A program made the translations under genes and the position numbers. From Pseudomonas sp. 5P_3.1_Bac2 (GTDB taxonomy: Bacteria > Pseudomonadota > Gammaproteobacteria > Pseudomonadales > Pseudomonadaceae), in NCBI RefSeq assembly GCF_025465995.1, contig NZ_JANLNY010000002.1:124001-188000 (forward strand): a stretch of DNA of 64,000 nucleotides, in the 5' to 3' direction. A model generated the notes under the pieces. That model did not search any database. It saw only the letters and a list, made by a program, of their open reading frames with translations, and had not been told where the DNA came from. Shown one piece after another: positions 48,978 through 58,293 of the stretch (position 1 is its first letter; each line of letters starts with the position of its first letter).

Positions 48978-50888
48978 ATGATAAAAACACAACAATTCTG
49001 GCGCCTGGCAAAGTTGCCACTGGCCGTCAGCCTCGCATCTACACTCGCTGCACCGGCCTTTGGTGTGACTTTCAATATTGGTGAAATAGAGGGTCAGTTC
49101 GACTCAGCCCTGTCTGTGGGTGCGAGCTGGTCGACGCAAAAAGCCGATAGCGATCTGATCGGTGTCAACAACGGCGGTCACGGTCTGTCGCAAACCTCGG
49201 ACGATGGCCATCTGAACTTCCGCCGCGGCAAAACCTTCTCGAAAATCTTCAAAGGTATTCACGACCTCGAACTCAAATACGGCGACACCGGCGTATTTGT
49301 GCGGGGCAAATACTGGTACGACTTCGAACTCAAAGATGAAAATCGTGAGTTCAAACCTATCAGCGACCACAACCGTAAAGAGAGTGCCCAAGCCTCAGGC
49401 GCCGAGATCCTCGACGCCTTCGTTTACCACAACTACCAAATTGCCGAGCAGCCAGGTTCGGTACGTTTGGGTAAACAGGTGGTGAGCTGGGGGGAAAGTA
49501 CCTTTATCCAAGGCGGTATCAACTCGATCAACCCCGTTGACGTCTCGGCTTTCCGCCGTCCAGGCGCTGAAATTAAAGAGGGCCTGATCCCGGTCAACAT
49601 GTTCTATGTGGCCCAGAGCCTGACTGAAGACCTGTCGATGGAGGCCTTCTACCAACTGGAGTGGGACCAAACCGTCATCGACAACTGCGGCACCTTCTTC
49701 TCCCAAGCGGACATCGTCGCTGATGGTTGTACCCAAGGTCTGAACGTACTCAGCATGCCGAATGCGGGCACTCTGTCGTTGATTAACTCGATCCTCCAGT
49801 CGGGTGGCGCGAATGCCATCACGGGTACCTCGGAAGGCGCTCTGGTTAAGCGTTATGGCGATAAAGATGCCCGTGACAGCGGTCAGTGGGGCTTGGCCTT
49901 CCGCTACATGTTCGAGCCGTTGGACACCGAGTTCGGTGCCTACTTCATGAACTACCACAGCCGCATGCCGATCTTCAGTGGTGTGTCGCCAACTCCGGAT
50001 GCGATTGCCGGGGTCAACAACCTGGCCAGCACCATCAACACCTTGCTTAACAACCCAGCTCTGGCTCAACAAGCGGGTGCCCTGTCCATGGCGGCCAACG
50101 GCGGCTACATGATGGAGTATCCAGAAGATATTCGCCTGTACGGTCTGAGTTTCTCCACCACCTTGCCTACTGGCACAGCGTGGAGCGGTGAAATCAGCTA
50201 CCGGCCCAATGCTCCGGTGCAGCTGAACTCCACTGACGTGTTGTACGCCGGCCTGAAACCTCTGGTTGTGGGCGGCAGCAGTCCATATGCCGACGTATCG
50301 CCACTGGGCCCGGACGCTGAGGGTTATCTGCACGGTTACCGCCGTAAAGAAATCACCCAGCTGCAAACCACCTTTACCCATTTTATTGACCAAGTGATGG
50401 GCGCCTCCCGCCTGACCCTGGTTGGTGAGGTTGGCTGGACCCACGTGGGCGGCCTGGAAGGGGCGAGCAAACTGCGCTATGGCCGCGATCCGATTTTCGG
50501 TACCGCAGGCAATATGTCCGGTCCAGTTAACGCCGTTACCGGCGGTGCAAACACCACACAACAGATGTTGGATAAAGCCGGTGACCGTGATGGTTTCACC
50601 ACTGCCAACTCCTGGGGTTATCGCGCTCGGGCCATTTGGGAATACCCAGATGTGTTCGCCGGGGTCAACCTGCGTCCGAGCGTCGCTTGGTCCCATGACG
50701 TTGAAGGCTACTCGCCTGGCCCAGGCGGTAACTTCGAAGAAGGTCGTAAGGCTGTCAGCCTGGGCTTGGATGCGGAGTACCAAAACACCTACACCGCGAG
50801 CCTGTCTTACACCAACTTCTTTGATGGTAAGTATTCGACCACTGATGACCGCGACTTCGTTGCGCTCAGCTTTGGCGTGAACTTCTAA
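48978..50888 (+). CDS. DUF1302 outer-membrane barrel-like protein, copy 1
   Basis: The 636-residue product has a Sec signal peptide (residues 1-29, ending AAPAFG) and then a beta-strand-rich, Gly/Asn-rich body ending in FGVNF, whose terminal Phe is a typical outer-membrane barrel signal. DUF1302 proteins are predicted outer-membrane channels. Homologues in pseudomonads (PA3923; PP_0765) sit with DUF1329, an acyl-CoA ligase and a MalT-like regulator. I recall fitness data linking the P. putida pair to growth on fatty esters. Copy 2 at 58642-60417 shares long stretches, for example FSKIFKGIHDLELKYGD and YWYDFELKDENR. The two likely form a hydrophobic-compound transport system with the DUF1329 partner (inference). 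Confidence 0.88.
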   Translation: MIKTQQFWRLAKLPLAVSLASTLAAPAFGVTFNIGEIEGQFDSALSVGASWSTQKADSDLIGVNNGGHGLSQTSDDGHLNFRRGKTFSKIFKGIHDLELKYGDTGVFVRGKYWYDFELKDENREFKPISDHNRKESAQASGAEILDAFVYHNYQIAEQPGSVRLGKQVVSWGESTFIQGGINSINPVDVSAFRRPGAEIKEGLIPVNMFYVAQSLTEDLSMEAFYQLEWDQTVIDNCGTFFSQADIVADGCTQGLNVLSMPNAGTLSLINSILQSGGANAITGTSEGALVKRYGDKDARDSGQWGLAFRYMFEPLDTEFGAYFMNYHSRMPIFSGVSPTPDAIAGVNNLASTINTLLNNPALAQQAGALSMAANGGYMMEYPEDIRLYGLSFSTTLPTGTAWSGEISYRPNAPVQLNSTDVLYAGLKPLVVGGSSPYADVSPLGPDAEGYLHGYRRKEITQLQTTFTHFIDQVMGASRLTLVGEVGWTHVGGLEGASKLRYGRDPIFGTAGNMSGPVNAVTGGANTTQQMLDKAGDRDGFTTANSWGYRARAIWEYPDVFAGVNLRPSVAWSHDVEGYSPGPGGNFEEGRKAVSLGLDAEYQNTYTASLSYTNFFDGKYSTTDDRDFVALSFGVNF

Positions 50889-50910
50889 GTAGACGGATTT
50901 TTGAGGAAGT

Positions 50911-52284
50911 ATGCAGATGAAAATAACTAAAAACTTGCTGCAAACCAGCGCGCTGGCCTTGTCGATGCTGACAACCAGCGTGATGGCGGCTGTCTCTCCG
51001 GAGGAAGCGGCGAAGTTGGGCACCAGCCTGACTCCGCTGGGGGCTGAAATGGCCGGTAACGCCGATGGTTCGATCCCTGCCTGGACCGGTGGCCTGCCGA
51101 AGAACGCCGGTAGCGTAGACGCTGCGGGCTTCTTGTCCGATCCGTTCCCTAATGAGCAGCCGCTGTTCACCATCACTGCGCAAAACGCTGAACAGTACAA
51201 AGACAAGCTGACCCCAGGCCAGCTGGCGCTGTTCAAACGTTACCCGCAAACCTACAAAATCCCGGTGTTCACCACCCACCGTAGCGCTAACGTGCCGGAC
51301 TTCGTTGTTGCCGCCACAAAGAAAAACGCGGTCAGCACCAAATTGGTAGAGGGCGGTAACGGTCTGGAAAATTTTGACCAGGCTAACCCGTTCCCGATTC
51401 CTAAGGACGGTCTGGAGGTGATCTGGAACCATATCGCCCGCTATCGCGGCGGCAGTGTTAAGCGACTGGTGACCCAAGCCACGCCACAGGCGAATGGCTC
51501 TTACAGCCTGGTGTACTTCCAGGATGAGTTCACCTTCCGGGGTGCGCTGAAAGATGCCGATGCCAGCAAAGGCAGCAACGTGCTGTTCTACTTCAAGCAG
51601 CGGGTAACCGCGCCGTCGCGTCTGGCCGGTAACGTGCTGCTGGTGCACGAAACCCTCAACCAGGTTAAGGAGCCGCGTCTGGCTTGGCTGTACAACGCCG
51701 GCCAGCGTCGTGTGCGCCGTGCTCCGCAGGTGTCCTATGACGGTCCGGGTACTGCAGCCGATGGCCTGCGTACATCTGATAATTTGGACATGTTCAACGG
51801 CGCCCCGGACCGTTACGACTGGAAGTTGGTTGGTAAGAAGGAAATCTACATCCCTTACAACAGCTACCGTCTGGACTCGCCGAAGCTTAAGTACAGCGAA
51901 ATCGTCAAAGCCGGCACCATCAATCAGGACCTGACTCGTTACGAGCTGCACCGCGTATGGCACGTAACCGCCACCTTGAAAGCCGGCGAGCGTCATATCT
52001 ACGCCAAGCGTGACTTCTACATCGACGAAGATACCTGGCAAGCCGCAGAAATCGACCATTACGATGGCCGTGGCACCCTGTGGCGTGTCGCTGAGGCTCA
52101 CTCGCAGCATTACTACGACAAACAAGTACCTTGGTACAGCGTAGAAACTCTGTATGACCTGCAGTCCGGCCGCTACCTGGCCCTGGGTATGAAAAACGAA
52201 GAGAAAAGCTCTTACGTGTATGACTACCCAGCTAAAGAAAGCGACTACACCCCAGCAGCACTGCGCCAGGCAGGCGTTCGCTAA
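50911..52284 (+). CDS. DUF1329 exported protein, copy 1
   Basis: A 457-residue protein with a signal peptide (to about residue 27, ...SVMAA) and a DUF1329 domain covering the rest. The family is distantly related to LolA/LolB-type lipid-binding folds, so a periplasmic or outer-membrane lipid carrier role is plausible. Conserved blocks: LGTSLTPLGAEMAGNADGS near residues 36-54, NPFPIPKDGLEVIWNH near 161-176 and RYDWKLVGKKEIYIPYNSY. It is 22 bases after DUF1302 copy 1, so the pair is cotranscribed, and it ends at a strong terminator. Confidence 0.88.
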   Translation: MQMKITKNLLQTSALALSMLTTSVMAAVSPEEAAKLGTSLTPLGAEMAGNADGSIPAWTGGLPKNAGSVDAAGFLSDPFPNEQPLFTITAQNAEQYKDKLTPGQLALFKRYPQTYKIPVFTTHRSANVPDFVVAATKKNAVSTKLVEGGNGLENFDQANPFPIPKDGLEVIWNHIARYRGGSVKRLVTQATPQANGSYSLVYFQDEFTFRGALKDADASKGSNVLFYFKQRVTAPSRLAGNVLLVHETLNQVKEPRLAWLYNAGQRRVRRAPQVSYDGPGTAADGLRTSDNLDMFNGAPDRYDWKLVGKKEIYIPYNSYRLDSPKLKYSEIVKAGTINQDLTRYELHRVWHVTATLKAGERHIYAKRDFYIDEDTWQAAEIDHYDGRGTLWRVAEAHSQHYYDKQVPWYSVETLYDLQSGRYLALGMKNEEKSSYVYDYPAKESDYTPAALRQAGVR

Positions 52285-52299
52285 GCGCTTTGGGTAAGG

Positions 52300-52328
52300 A
52301 AAAACCGGCCGTAATGGCCGGTTTTTTT
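52300..52328 (+). terminator. Intrinsic terminator after DUF1329 copy 1
   Basis: AAAAACCGGCC pairs with GGCCGGTTTTTTT around GTAAT, 16 bases after the DUF1329 stop. The stem plus U-run is a classical terminator, separating the pair from the regulator at 52483. Confidence 0.95.
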
Positions 52329-52482
52329 ATGCTCGTAAAAAGTCCTACAAACCGACATTATGTATGGTGGATCGTGTTAGATACCGGCTAAATCGCGCTA
52401 AAGGCTTCTAATCCCACGTTCTAAACGCTAGTCTGCGCGACAGTCGACCTGCTCAGATTGTTTGAGAACTAAACGCGGATAC

Positions 52483-55209
52483 ATGATTGATTTAACCCTT
52501 CCACCCGTGCTGATCAGTGCCCCGAAGATTCTCGGGGGGCCGTTTTATCGCCCGCCACTGCCTGCTGGATATGTGGCCCGGCCGCAACTTTGCGCGCGTT
52601 TGGCCGAGGGTTTAGGTGGGCGCTTATTGTTGATCAGCGCTCCGGCCGGCTTTGGCAAAAGCTCTCTGGCCATCGAGTTTTGCGAGCATCTACCGAGCCA
52701 GTGGCAAAGCCTGTGGCTGGCGCTTTCTACACGGGACAGCGACCCGGGGCGGTTCCTCGAACGCTTGGTCAGTGCTTTTCAGCAGTTCTACCCACAAGTT
52801 GGCCAAGAGGCGTTAGGCCTGTTACGCATGCGCCAACGGCACCAGCCTTTTGCCTTTGAAGAGTGGCTGGATACTTTGCTCGACGAGCTGGCGCTGCATC
52901 TACAAGAGAACCGGCCATTGCTGTTGGTCCTCGATGATTACCATTTGGCCCAAGGGGCGGTGCTCGATCGCTGCCTACAGTTTTTGCTCAATCACATGCC
53001 CGCCGGCCTGCGCGTGTTGGTCACCAGCCGGCAGCGTCCGGACTGGCACTTGGCGCGCTTGCGGCTATCGCGGCAATTATTGGAGCTGCACGAGCAGGAT
53101 CTGCGCTTAAGTGCTGGCGAGGCCACTCAGTTACTGGCTCTGCAAGGTGCGGCGTTGGCCCCGGACGATTTAGCGGTATTGCTGCAGCGCAGTGAGGGCT
53201 GGGTCGCGGGCTTGCGTTTGTGGACCCTGGCGGCGCCCCAGAGCAATGCCACTGAGCCTTTGGCAACCTTGGGGCAGAGCGGCGAAGGACTGATCCACGA
53301 TTATCTGCTGGAAGAAGTCATCGAACGCCAGCCGGAGGACGTGCAGGCTTTCTTATATGCCACCGCCAGCCAAGAGCGGTTCTGCGCCGAGCTGTGCGAT
53401 GCCTTGCGCGATGCCGGCGACAGCGCGGCGATCATCCGTCATCTGCAAGCTCACCAAGTGTTTTTGGTGCCCTTGGATGAGCAAGGCAAATGGTTTCGCT
53501 ATCACCATTTATTCTCTGACTTGTTGCGTAGCCGCTTAAAAACCTCGGTCGCTGCCCACCTGCGTGCTTGTCGTTGGTTCAGTGGTGCCGGCTTTTTGGA
53601 TGAAGCCATCGAGCAGGCGCTGCGCGCGGGGCAGTCCGATGTGGCTGCCAACTTGGTGCAGAACCTGTCCGAGGAGCAACTGCTCGCCGAGCAAAACGTC
53701 TCGACTTTGCTGCGTTGGAAGATGGACATTCCCGAGTCCCTGCTGACCAGCACGCCGCGTCTGATTTTGTTGTACGGCTGGGCGTTAGCTCTGGCCAGCC
53801 AATTGGATGCGGCGCAGGAGTTGCTGGCCAACTTGCAGCGCTTTTTACCCGCGCCGGACCCTGTGGAGCACACCAGTTTGCTGGCCCAGTGGTTGGCCCT
53901 AAGTGGGGTGATCGCGCGCTGCCTTGGCGATGCGCCCAAGGCCCAAGCCCATTGCGGTGAGGCATTGAGTTGTCTGCCGCCGCAGCGCTATGGCCAACGC
54001 CTGCTGTGTCTTTCCAGTCTGACTAATTTGGCCTTGGCCCAAGGCGATCAATGGCAGGCGCGGGCGCTCAGCCGTGAGGCTCTGGAGCTGGCCCAACGCA
54101 TTGCTAATCCCTTATTTGAAGCCTTCGCCCATTGTGATCGGGCGCGGGTTCTGCAGGCCCGGGGCGAGGTGCTGCGGGCCCTCGAAGAGATCCGTCAGGG
54201 CCAGCAACGCTTGCACAGTTTGCCCCGTGATCGACAGTACGCGGTACGCGGACGTTTGCGCCTGTATGAGGGGTACTTGTACAGCCTGCGCTTGCAGCCA
54301 GAGCAGGCCCGTGAATGCCTGCTGGCAGGTATTGCCGAAGCGCGCAGCTGTCGCGATATCAGTGTGGTGCTGGGCTACTGCGTTTTGGCTAGTTTGGCCG
54401 GGCGCAGTGGTGAACTCACCGAAGCCTTTGCCCATTTGGCTGAGGTCGAACGGCTGATGCATATCTGGGATGTGCCGGCCATTTACTACCTGGGCATGGT
54501 CACTCTGATTAAGTGCGAGCTGTGGTTACGTCAAGGTCAGCACGAGCTGGCTGGGCTGTGGTTGAGTCGTCTGAATGAGGCTTATAACGGCGAGCAGGGC
54601 GCCGCTGCCCCGGAATTTCATCCGCAATTGGCGTTACATATTCAGTTGTGTCAGGCCCGGCATGATCAGTTGATCGGTGAGCTGGACCGCGCCGAGCGGG
54701 GCCTGCGCCAGTTAAGCACTCAGGCCCACAAAGCGGGTGCCCATTTGATCTGGGCCATGGGGCAGATGCAGTGGGCGCAGTTGCTGCGCGAGTCGGGCCG
54801 CGAGCGTGAGTCGCAACCTTTGCTGCGCAGCGTTTTGCAAACCGCTGGCGGCGGAGGTTTGTTGCCGTTTCACGAGGCTTTGCTGGCGCACCCGCAGTGG
54901 CTGCGTGAGCACCTGCTGCAAGTCGAACCCTGCCATGTGACCCAAGACTTAGCGCAATTGCTGCCAGACACCGGTGATGGCGTCAGTTTGACCTTGCCCG
55001 GTTCTGCCGTGGACGCCCTTAGTAGTCGCGAACTTGCGGTACTGCGCCTGATCGCCCAAGGCTGCTCGAATCAGCAAATCAGTGACAGCTTATTTATTTC
55101 GCTACACACGGTGAAAACCCATGCTCGCCATATCAACAGCAAGCTTGGCGTGGAGCGCCGTACACAGGCAGTAGCGCGGGCGAAAAGCCTGGGCCTGCTC
55201 AACGACTAA
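52483..55209 (+). CDS. MalT-like LuxR-family ATPase regulator
   Basis: A 908-residue STAND-type activator. It has an N-terminal P-loop SAPAGFGKSS (residues 53-61) and Walker B LLLVLDDYHL near residues 153-162, a long helical TPR-like middle (about 340-820) that would bind the inducer, and a C-terminal LuxR HTH (LSSRELAVLRLIAQGCSNQQIS, then SLHTVKTHARHINSKLGV). Members of this type need ATP and ligand to activate sigma-70 promoters. Genomic position matches PA3921 as I recall, so it probably controls the upstream DUF1302-DUF1329 genes. An in-frame TTG at 52462 is the alternative start; the Shine-Dalgarno is weak at both. Confidence 0.9.
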   Translation: MIDLTLPPVLISAPKILGGPFYRPPLPAGYVARPQLCARLAEGLGGRLLLISAPAGFGKSSLAIEFCEHLPSQWQSLWLALSTRDSDPGRFLERLVSAFQQFYPQVGQEALGLLRMRQRHQPFAFEEWLDTLLDELALHLQENRPLLLVLDDYHLAQGAVLDRCLQFLLNHMPAGLRVLVTSRQRPDWHLARLRLSRQLLELHEQDLRLSAGEATQLLALQGAALAPDDLAVLLQRSEGWVAGLRLWTLAAPQSNATEPLATLGQSGEGLIHDYLLEEVIERQPEDVQAFLYATASQERFCAELCDALRDAGDSAAIIRHLQAHQVFLVPLDEQGKWFRYHHLFSDLLRSRLKTSVAAHLRACRWFSGAGFLDEAIEQALRAGQSDVAANLVQNLSEEQLLAEQNVSTLLRWKMDIPESLLTSTPRLILLYGWALALASQLDAAQELLANLQRFLPAPDPVEHTSLLAQWLALSGVIARCLGDAPKAQAHCGEALSCLPPQRYGQRLLCLSSLTNLALAQGDQWQARALSREALELAQRIANPLFEAFAHCDRARVLQARGEVLRALEEIRQGQQRLHSLPRDRQYAVRGRLRLYEGYLYSLRLQPEQARECLLAGIAEARSCRDISVVLGYCVLASLAGRSGELTEAFAHLAEVERLMHIWDVPAIYYLGMVTLIKCELWLRQGQHELAGLWLSRLNEAYNGEQGAAAPEFHPQLALHIQLCQARHDQLIGELDRAERGLRQLSTQAHKAGAHLIWAMGQMQWAQLLRESGRERESQPLLRSVLQTAGGGGLLPFHEALLAHPQWLREHLLQVEPCHVTQDLAQLLPDTGDGVSLTLPGSAVDALSSRELAVLRLIAQGCSNQQISDSLFISLHTVKTHARHINSKLGVERRTQAVARAKSLGLLND

Positions 55210-55364
55210 GCAACCCGTAACTCGTGAAAGATAAAACTTTCGTACCAAATGTGGTCGTGAAATTTAGGACTTTGGCATAGCCTGCCAAGGCAGCTTTTGT
55301 GCCCTACTGGTCTTATCACGCCATGCCATCTAAGCGGGTGATCCCGTATCTGTCGAAGCCCAAC

Positions 55365-56264
55365 ATGCTCACACTCAAACAGCTTAAACATCTCCAGGCC
55401 GTGATTCGTCACGGCAGCATCAACCGGGCCGCGGACGTGCTGCATGTGACGCCGCCAGCGCTGACGCGCAGCCTCGCCATTCTCGAAGCGGACCTAGGTG
55501 TGCAGCTGTTCGATCGGAGCAAAAGTGGTATGCAAGCCACGCCGTTTTGTTTGCAGATCGAGGCGCGCTGCTCTCAGTTGCTGTGTGATGTCGATGACTT
55601 GATCCGCGAAGCCGCACTGTACCGTCAGCTCGACAGCGGCCGGCTGAATCTGGGGGTGGGCCGAGCGATCCGCGAGATTGTGCTGCGCCCAGTGTTGCCC
55701 GATTTTGTCGCCCAGTTTCCCAAGATCCAAGTGCATATCACCGAGGGCAATCCGGAGGAGCTGGTGCAGGGGCTGCAAAGCCGCCAGTTCGATTTGGTGT
55801 TGGGCGGCTTCGGCAGTATGCACAGTACCGAGGGCCTGAGTTTTCAAGCCTTGAAGTCGTTGCCGGCGCCGATCTTTGTCCGCCAGCAACACCCCCTGCA
55901 TCAGCGCAAAAATGTCAGCTTGGTGGAGCTGTATGAGTACCCCATGCTGTCTGCTGCGCAGTTAGGCGAAAGCCATCCGTTGTTGCAATTGCTGGCCCAG
56001 CCGGATGGGCAGTTACCCCAGGTGCATGTGCTGAGCAGCGACTATGAGTTACTCAAGCAAACCCTGTTGCGCACCGATGCCTGGTTGCCGGCGCCGTTAC
56101 CGCAATTGGCGGCGGAACTGGTCAGTGGTGAATTGGCCGCACTGGACGTGCCAGGCTGGACGCTGCGGGCGCAGATCAACGCCATCGAGTTAGCGGGCCG
56201 CTCCCGAGCACCGGCCGTGCAACGCTTCCTCGAGTTGTGCCAGCAGCGCCTGGCGCAGTGGTAG
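55365..56264 (+). CDS. LysR-family transcriptional regulator
   Basis: From ATG 55365 the protein has 299 residues, the usual LysR length, with the winged HTH at residues 4-62 (HLQAVIRHGSINRAADVLHVTPPALTRSLAILEADLG in outline) and an effector-binding domain afterwards. ATG 55323 or GTG 55299 are possible longer starts. It lies between the MalT-like regulator and a convergent lipase-like gene, with only 3 bases between the two stops. Its target and ligand are unknown; the nearby hydrolase or monooxygenase operon is plausible. Confidence 0.88.
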   Translation: MLTLKQLKHLQAVIRHGSINRAADVLHVTPPALTRSLAILEADLGVQLFDRSKSGMQATPFCLQIEARCSQLLCDVDDLIREAALYRQLDSGRLNLGVGRAIREIVLRPVLPDFVAQFPKIQVHITEGNPEELVQGLQSRQFDLVLGGFGSMHSTEGLSFQALKSLPAPIFVRQQHPLHQRKNVSLVELYEYPMLSAAQLGESHPLLQLLAQPDGQLPQVHVLSSDYELLKQTLLRTDAWLPAPLPQLAAELVSGELAALDVPGWTLRAQINAIELAGRSRAPAVQRFLELCQQRLAQW

Positions 56265-56267
56265 GCA

Positions 56268-57056
56268 CTAACGCGGCTGATAGTGGCTGACCAGCCAGCG
56301 GCTCAGGCCCTGTGCGTTATATGGCTGCCAGGCGTGTTCGGCCTGGGCCAGGCGTTCGGCCAGTACCCACCACACCAGTGGGTTAACCCCGAGGCCGAGA
56401 TGGCTGCCTGAGCGCAGCTGGATATTGCAGATCTGCGCGCCGTGGGTTTCGACACTGCCGCGCCAACCCACCACACCATCGCCGCGACTAAAGATCGAGG
56501 TGGTCGGCACCGGCGGGGCGCAGTCACCGCGCTCCACATCGGCCGGATGACCAGCGCTGATGTGTTGATACAGTGGCCAGGCATTCGTGCTGGTTTGCGG
56601 TTCGCCATACAGCGGGCTGCCCAAACTGATCACTTGGCGCACCGCCTCTGGCTGTAGGCGCGCCAATTCGCGGGCAAAGATGCCGCCGAGGCTCCAGCCA
56701 ATCAAACTGATCTTGCCATCTGAGGCACTCTGCAGCTCGCGCAATTGTCGTTGCAGCGCCGCCATCACTCCCGCTCTTGGGCCCAGGTTACGGCCCTGCT
56801 GCCAGCCTTGTACCTGGTAACCGCAGGTGCTTAAGAAACGCCGCAGCGGTGCAGTGGAGCTGTCGCCAGCGAGGAGGCCCGGCATCACCATGACCGCGTG
56901 GCCGTCACCCAGCGGGCATTGGCGCTTGAGCCAGGGCAGGGCCAGCGGCGTGGCTAGCCATTCGAACAGCGCGCGGCTTTCCAAGGCCAGCAACAGTTTG
57001 GATGGGCTAAGTGTGCTGCTTGAGTGTTCCGGGATAGGGTTTAGGCGGTGGCGCAT
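56268..57056 (-). CDS. Lipase-like alpha/beta hydrolase
   Basis: A 262-residue alpha/beta hydrolase with the nucleophile elbow Gly120-Trp-Ser122-Leu-Gly124 (GWSLGG) and candidate acid and His regions (FSRGDGVVGW, near residues 195-204, and SGSHLGLGVNP near 226-236). No signal peptide, so it is cytoplasmic. The preceding HGxx-like strand is AVMVMPGLLAGD. It could hydrolyse medium-chain esters or act on PHA-type polymers; the substrate is not evident. ATG 57056 follows GGAG by 7 bases. It is on the same strand as the short LuxR gene, 172 bases downstream of its stop, with a strong hairpin between. Confidence 0.82.
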   Translation of the reverse strand: MRHRLNPIPEHSSSTLSPSKLLLALESRALFEWLATPLALPWLKRQCPLGDGHAVMVMPGLLAGDSSTAPLRRFLSTCGYQVQGWQQGRNLGPRAGVMAALQRQLRELQSASDGKISLIGWSLGGIFARELARLQPEAVRQVISLGSPLYGEPQTSTNAWPLYQHISAGHPADVERGDCAPPVPTTSIFSRGDGVVGWRGSVETHGAQICNIQLRSGSHLGLGVNPLVWWVLAERLAQAEHAWQPYNAQGLSRWLVSHYQPR

Positions 57057-57179
57057 AGCGGTCTCCAACTCTCTGGCAGGGGTGTGAATAACCTGCCTGG
57101 ATTGTTTGACCGTTTGCCTAGTGCACAGCTCCGTAGCATTGGACCAAGCGTCGGCGCTGCACGAATCGATTGACGATAG

Positions 57180-57212
57180 CCCCAAGGCCCGCCTTGCGGG
57201 CGAGCCTTGGGG
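57180..57212 (-). terminator. Hairpin after short LuxR regulator gene
   Basis: CCCCAAGGC-CCGC pairs with GCGG-GCCTTGGGG around a CTT loop with a 2-base bulge, 17 bases after the regulator stop on the minus strand. GC-rich stem; no U-run follows. Confidence 0.6.
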
Positions 57213-57228
57213 TTAATGCGAGTTGCGC

Positions 57229-58293
57229 TTAACCGAGCAGACCTTGGCGCTGGGCTTGGGCCACGGCTTGGGTGCGGCGCTCGGTGCCGAGCTTGCTGTT
57301 GATGTTCCAGGCATGGGCTTTCACGGTGTTGACCGATAAGCACAGCTGCTCGGCGATTTCCCGGTTGGACAGGCCGGCGGCAATGAGCTGCAGGATGGTC
57401 CGTTCGCGCTTGCTTAGCGGGTACAGGCTGTTACTGGGGCCCATACGGCGCGGCGCAGTGGGGCTGTGCGGGACGTTGAGCGTGGGGTGGAACCAATGCG
57501 GATGCACCTCGCGCATATTGTTGAGCAGGTATTCAGCGTCTGCGCCACTGTTGGCCGCTTCCCGTTGCAGATAGTCACGCAATAAGGCCGTGCCGTGGTG
57601 CAGGCGCTGGGGCAGGTTGTCGAGGCTGCCTTCGTGCAATAACAGGCAGATCAGTGCCGGCCAATGGGCGCATTCCTCCAGCAGGCGTTGATGCAGGTGC
57701 AGGCTCAGGTACAGCTGGCGCTCGCTGGTCAGGTTTTGCAGAACCTTGGCGTCAAAGCCCAGCTCGCGATAGCCCAACTGTTTCACCGCCCCTTGCAGCA
57801 CCAGCCGCGGCAGGCTCCAGTGTGGCGGGCGACGGCTGCTCAACCACCAGCGGATCTGACTGGGGCTGTATTCGATCAACTCTTGCAGGCAGGCATTGAG
57901 CTCAGCCCCGGCATGTTGCGCAAAGTCATCCAGCATTAACCACAGCGGCTGGCGCACGCGGGCGAATAAACGCCGCAGGGCTTCTTTGGGCTCACCATCA
58001 TCAGCCGGCTCATCCAGCGCATTGGTAATGCAATTGAGCAGCTCGCGTGTGCTCAGGTCCGCACCCAACAACTCGATCCACAGCACCCGCGTGCCAGCAG
58101 GCGCCTGGTGGGCACACTCAAGCAGCAAGGCACTTTTGCCGAACCCCGCGGGTGCGCAGAGGGTCGTTAAACGCTGGTTACCCTCGATCAACGGCTGGCT
58201 AAGCGCCGGTCGGCGGATATAGCCCTTGGCGATGGCAGGCAGACCATTAGTCACAACACTGGCGGGAACGGATGGAGATAGGGATGCTTGCAT
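57229..58293 (-). CDS. Shortened MalT-like LuxR-family regulator
   Basis: A 354-residue protein with the MalT-type ATPase start (P-loop APAGFGKS at residues 47-54; Walker B LWLMLDDF with Asp122-Asp123) joined almost directly to a LuxR HTH (LSKRERTILQLIAAGLSNREIA, SVNTVKAHAWNINSKLGTERRTQ, last 65 residues). The large ligand-binding helical domain of about 500 residues present in its neighbour at 52483-55209 is absent. The HTHs of the two are very alike. It diverges from DUF1302 copy 2 and probably controls it. ATG 58293 follows GAGG by 9 bases. It may be constitutively active, or regulated by dimerising with the long regulator (inference). Confidence 0.85.
   Translation of the reverse strand: MQASLSPSVPASVVTNGLPAIAKGYIRRPALSQPLIEGNQRLTTLCAPAGFGKSALLLECAHQAPAGTRVLWIELLGADLSTRELLNCITNALDEPADDGEPKEALRRLFARVRQPLWLMLDDFAQHAGAELNACLQELIEYSPSQIRWWLSSRRPPHWSLPRLVLQGAVKQLGYRELGFDAKVLQNLTSERQLYLSLHLHQRLLEECAHWPALICLLLHEGSLDNLPQRLHHGTALLRDYLQREAANSGADAEYLLNNMREVHPHWFHPTLNVPHSPTAPRRMGPSNSLYPLSKRERTILQLIAAGLSNREIAEQLCLSVNTVKAHAWNINSKLGTERRTQAVAQAQRQGLLG

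Noticed and set aside
49395..51236. A 613-codon open frame on the minus strand across DUF1302 copy 1 and the start of DUF1329 copy 1
   Set aside because: It is antisense to two genes with clear signal peptides and family blocks. Its translation is compositionally odd, with no recognisable domain; a shadow of codon bias.
50866..52125. A 419-codon minus-strand frame opposite DUF1329 copy 1
   Set aside because: Same reasoning: no family resemblance and full overlap with a supported gene.
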